Source of the DNA: Atlantibacter hermannii
GTDB lineage: Bacteria; Pseudomonadota; Gammaproteobacteria; Enterobacterales; Enterobacteriaceae
DNA length: 64,000 nt
Assembly (NCBI RefSeq): GCF_009907385.1
Contig: NZ_JAAATR010000018.1
Coordinates: 1 to 64,000, forward strand
Direction: 5' to 3'
Position numbers and translations under genes: made by a program. The notes under the pieces were generated by a model. It saw nothing but the letters and a program-made list of their open reading frames with translations, was not told the DNA's origin and did not search any database. This document shows, one piece after another, positions 63,364-64,000 of this stretch (positions are counted from its first letter, which is position 1; the number at the start of each line of letters is the position of its first letter).

Positions 63364-63440
63364 CCCTGTCGCCTGTTGAGGTTAGAGTGAGTAGACAAAT
63401 GACCTTAATGCTAACCAACCGCGGCACAATGAGCAAAATC

Positions 63441-63476
63441 TGGTTTACGTTTGGTTTATGTCACAGACGCTATAGT
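63441..63476 (+). promoter_or_regulatory. PhoP box and -10 of mgtA
   Basis: GGTTTA (63442-63447) N5 GGTTTA (63453-63458) is a perfect PhoP direct repeat. The -10 hexamer TATAGT (63471-63476) is 12 bp downstream, the usual class I spacing. This places mgtA under PhoPQ control by low Mg2+. Confidence 0.92.
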
Positions 63477-63542
63477 GACGGCGCTCAACATTCACCGTGT
63501 GGATTAAACACGCACGTCTCTTTTGATTTTACCGGAGGCTCC

Positions 63543-63593
63543 ATGGATCCCGATCCCACCCCGCTTCCCTTAACGGGAACCCTGTTCCGGTAA
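63543..63593 (+). CDS. mgtL: mgtA leader peptide MgtL, variant
   Basis: 16-aa proline-rich ORF reading MDPDPTPLPLTGTLFR, with GGAGG just upstream of the ATG at 63543. MgtL of E. coli and Salmonella is [17 protein letters not shown]. The PDPTPLP core and LFR end are retained; the arginine run is not. Slow translation at the Pro codons in low proline or Mg2+ lets transcription continue into mgtA. Its stop codon lies in the first arm of stem A. Confidence 0.85.
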   Translation: MDPDPTPLPLTGTLFR

Positions 63594-63736
63594 AGCGCGC
63601 CTTTTAGCCGCTGCTTTACCGGATGCGTAAAGCAGTGGCGCAACGTCGTCCCTGCAAAAATTTGTGCCTGCCAGGCGGCGTTGCCGTGCCGGCAGCCCAG
63701 CAGCGCCTCAGGATTGAGGCGTAGAGGGACTTTTTT
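63587..63736 (+). promoter_or_regulatory. mgtA Mg2+-responsive leader with alternative stems
   Basis: Stem A pairs CCGGTAAAGC (63587-63596) with GCTTTACCGG (63613-63622). Stem B pairs CTGCTTTAC (63611-63619) with GTAAAGCAG (63627-63635). They share bases, so only one can form. A later hairpin CGCCTCA / TGAGGCG (about 63704-63721) precedes the mgtA start. Total leader is about 255 nt, as in Salmonella and E. coli. Confidence 0.8.
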
Positions 63737-64000
63737 ATGCTGTTTAAAAACTTCACCCGGCAGCTGCTCGCGCAGTTGAACCGTCATCTTCCCCGCCGTC
63801 TGGTGCAGCGCGACCCGCTGGCGGAAGGCAACGTATGGCGTCAGGAAACCCCGCCCGCGACCTTAACTGAACAGTGCCTGGCGGTCTCGCGCATGAGCGA
63901 AACCGAGCTGTGGCGCGTTTATTCCAGCCATCCGGAAGGGTTAAACCCCCGGGAAGTGGAGGATGCGCGCGAGCAATTTGGGCCAAACCAGATCCCGGCG
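63737..64000 (+). CDS. mgtA: Magnesium-transporting P-type ATPase MgtA (5' part)
   Basis: The first 88 codons of the Mg2+-importing P3-type ATPase; the gene runs off the window end. The fragment begins MLFKNFTRQLLAQLNRHLPRRLVQRDPL and includes the cation-ATPase N-domain pattern SHPEGLNPREVEDAREQFGPNQIP. No transmembrane segment is reached yet. Confidence 0.93.
   Translation, partial: MLFKNFTRQLLAQLNRHLPRRLVQRDPLAEGNVWRQETPPATLTEQCLAVSRMSETELWRVYSSHPEGLNPREVEDAREQFGPNQIPA

Overview
The window is chromosomal DNA of an enteric gammaproteobacterium (Enterobacteriaceae) close to Escherichia, Salmonella, Citrobacter and Enterobacter. Most proteins are near-full-length matches to E. coli K-12 proteins as I remember them, and gene order follows two blocks of the E. 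coli map. I cannot fix the genus from sequence alone. There are no rRNA or tRNA genes, prophage, insertion sequences or CRISPR arrays.

Block 1 (1-45.8 kb) is the E. coli 72-74 min region, read in reverse. It holds an amino-acid binding protein (yhdW), lipoprotein yhdV, the AcrEF efflux pump and its repressor AcrS, dusB-fis, prmA, panF-yhdT, accBC, aroQ, msrPQ, acuI and csrD. The mreBCD cell-shape operon follows with yhdE, rng, yhdP and tldD. Then come aaeR and aaeXAB, an added aldehyde dehydrogenase, yhcO, two yhcN-like genes, argR, mdh, degS, degQ, zapG, zapE, rplM-rpsI and sspAB.

Block 2 (45.8-64 kb) is the E. coli 96 min region in forward order: darP (yjgA), tldE (pmbA), cybC, nrdDG, treRBC, mgtL-mgtA (cut by the window end). 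The two blocks meet in a terminator between sspB and darP. In E. coli these loci lie almost equidistant on either side of oriC, so the junction has the geometry of one origin-symmetric inversion. It puts tldD and tldE about 17 kb apart.

The accessory highlight is a nine-gene island (48.5-56.0 kb) between cybC and nrdG. It encodes a stand-alone PRD protein, a glycine-rich SFCGS protein, a DUF4312 protein, two membrane proteins (DUF4311, DUF4310), an amidohydrolase/deacetylase, a DgaE-type PLP ammonia lyase, a KDGP aldolase, and a MtlR/BglG-type regulator with PRD, EIIB and EIIA domains. I read it as an uptake and catabolic system of undescribed transport type for an N-acylated amino-sugar acid. 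A 20-bp perfect palindrome ahead of the first gene is a candidate operator.

Other notable points: an ERIC repeat inserted at the 3' end of dusB that supplies a new C-terminus and stop codon; a second ERIC inside nrdD-nrdG; paired FNR and NrdR sites at nrdD; and a complete PhoP-controlled mgtA leader whose MgtL peptide lacks the usual arginine run.
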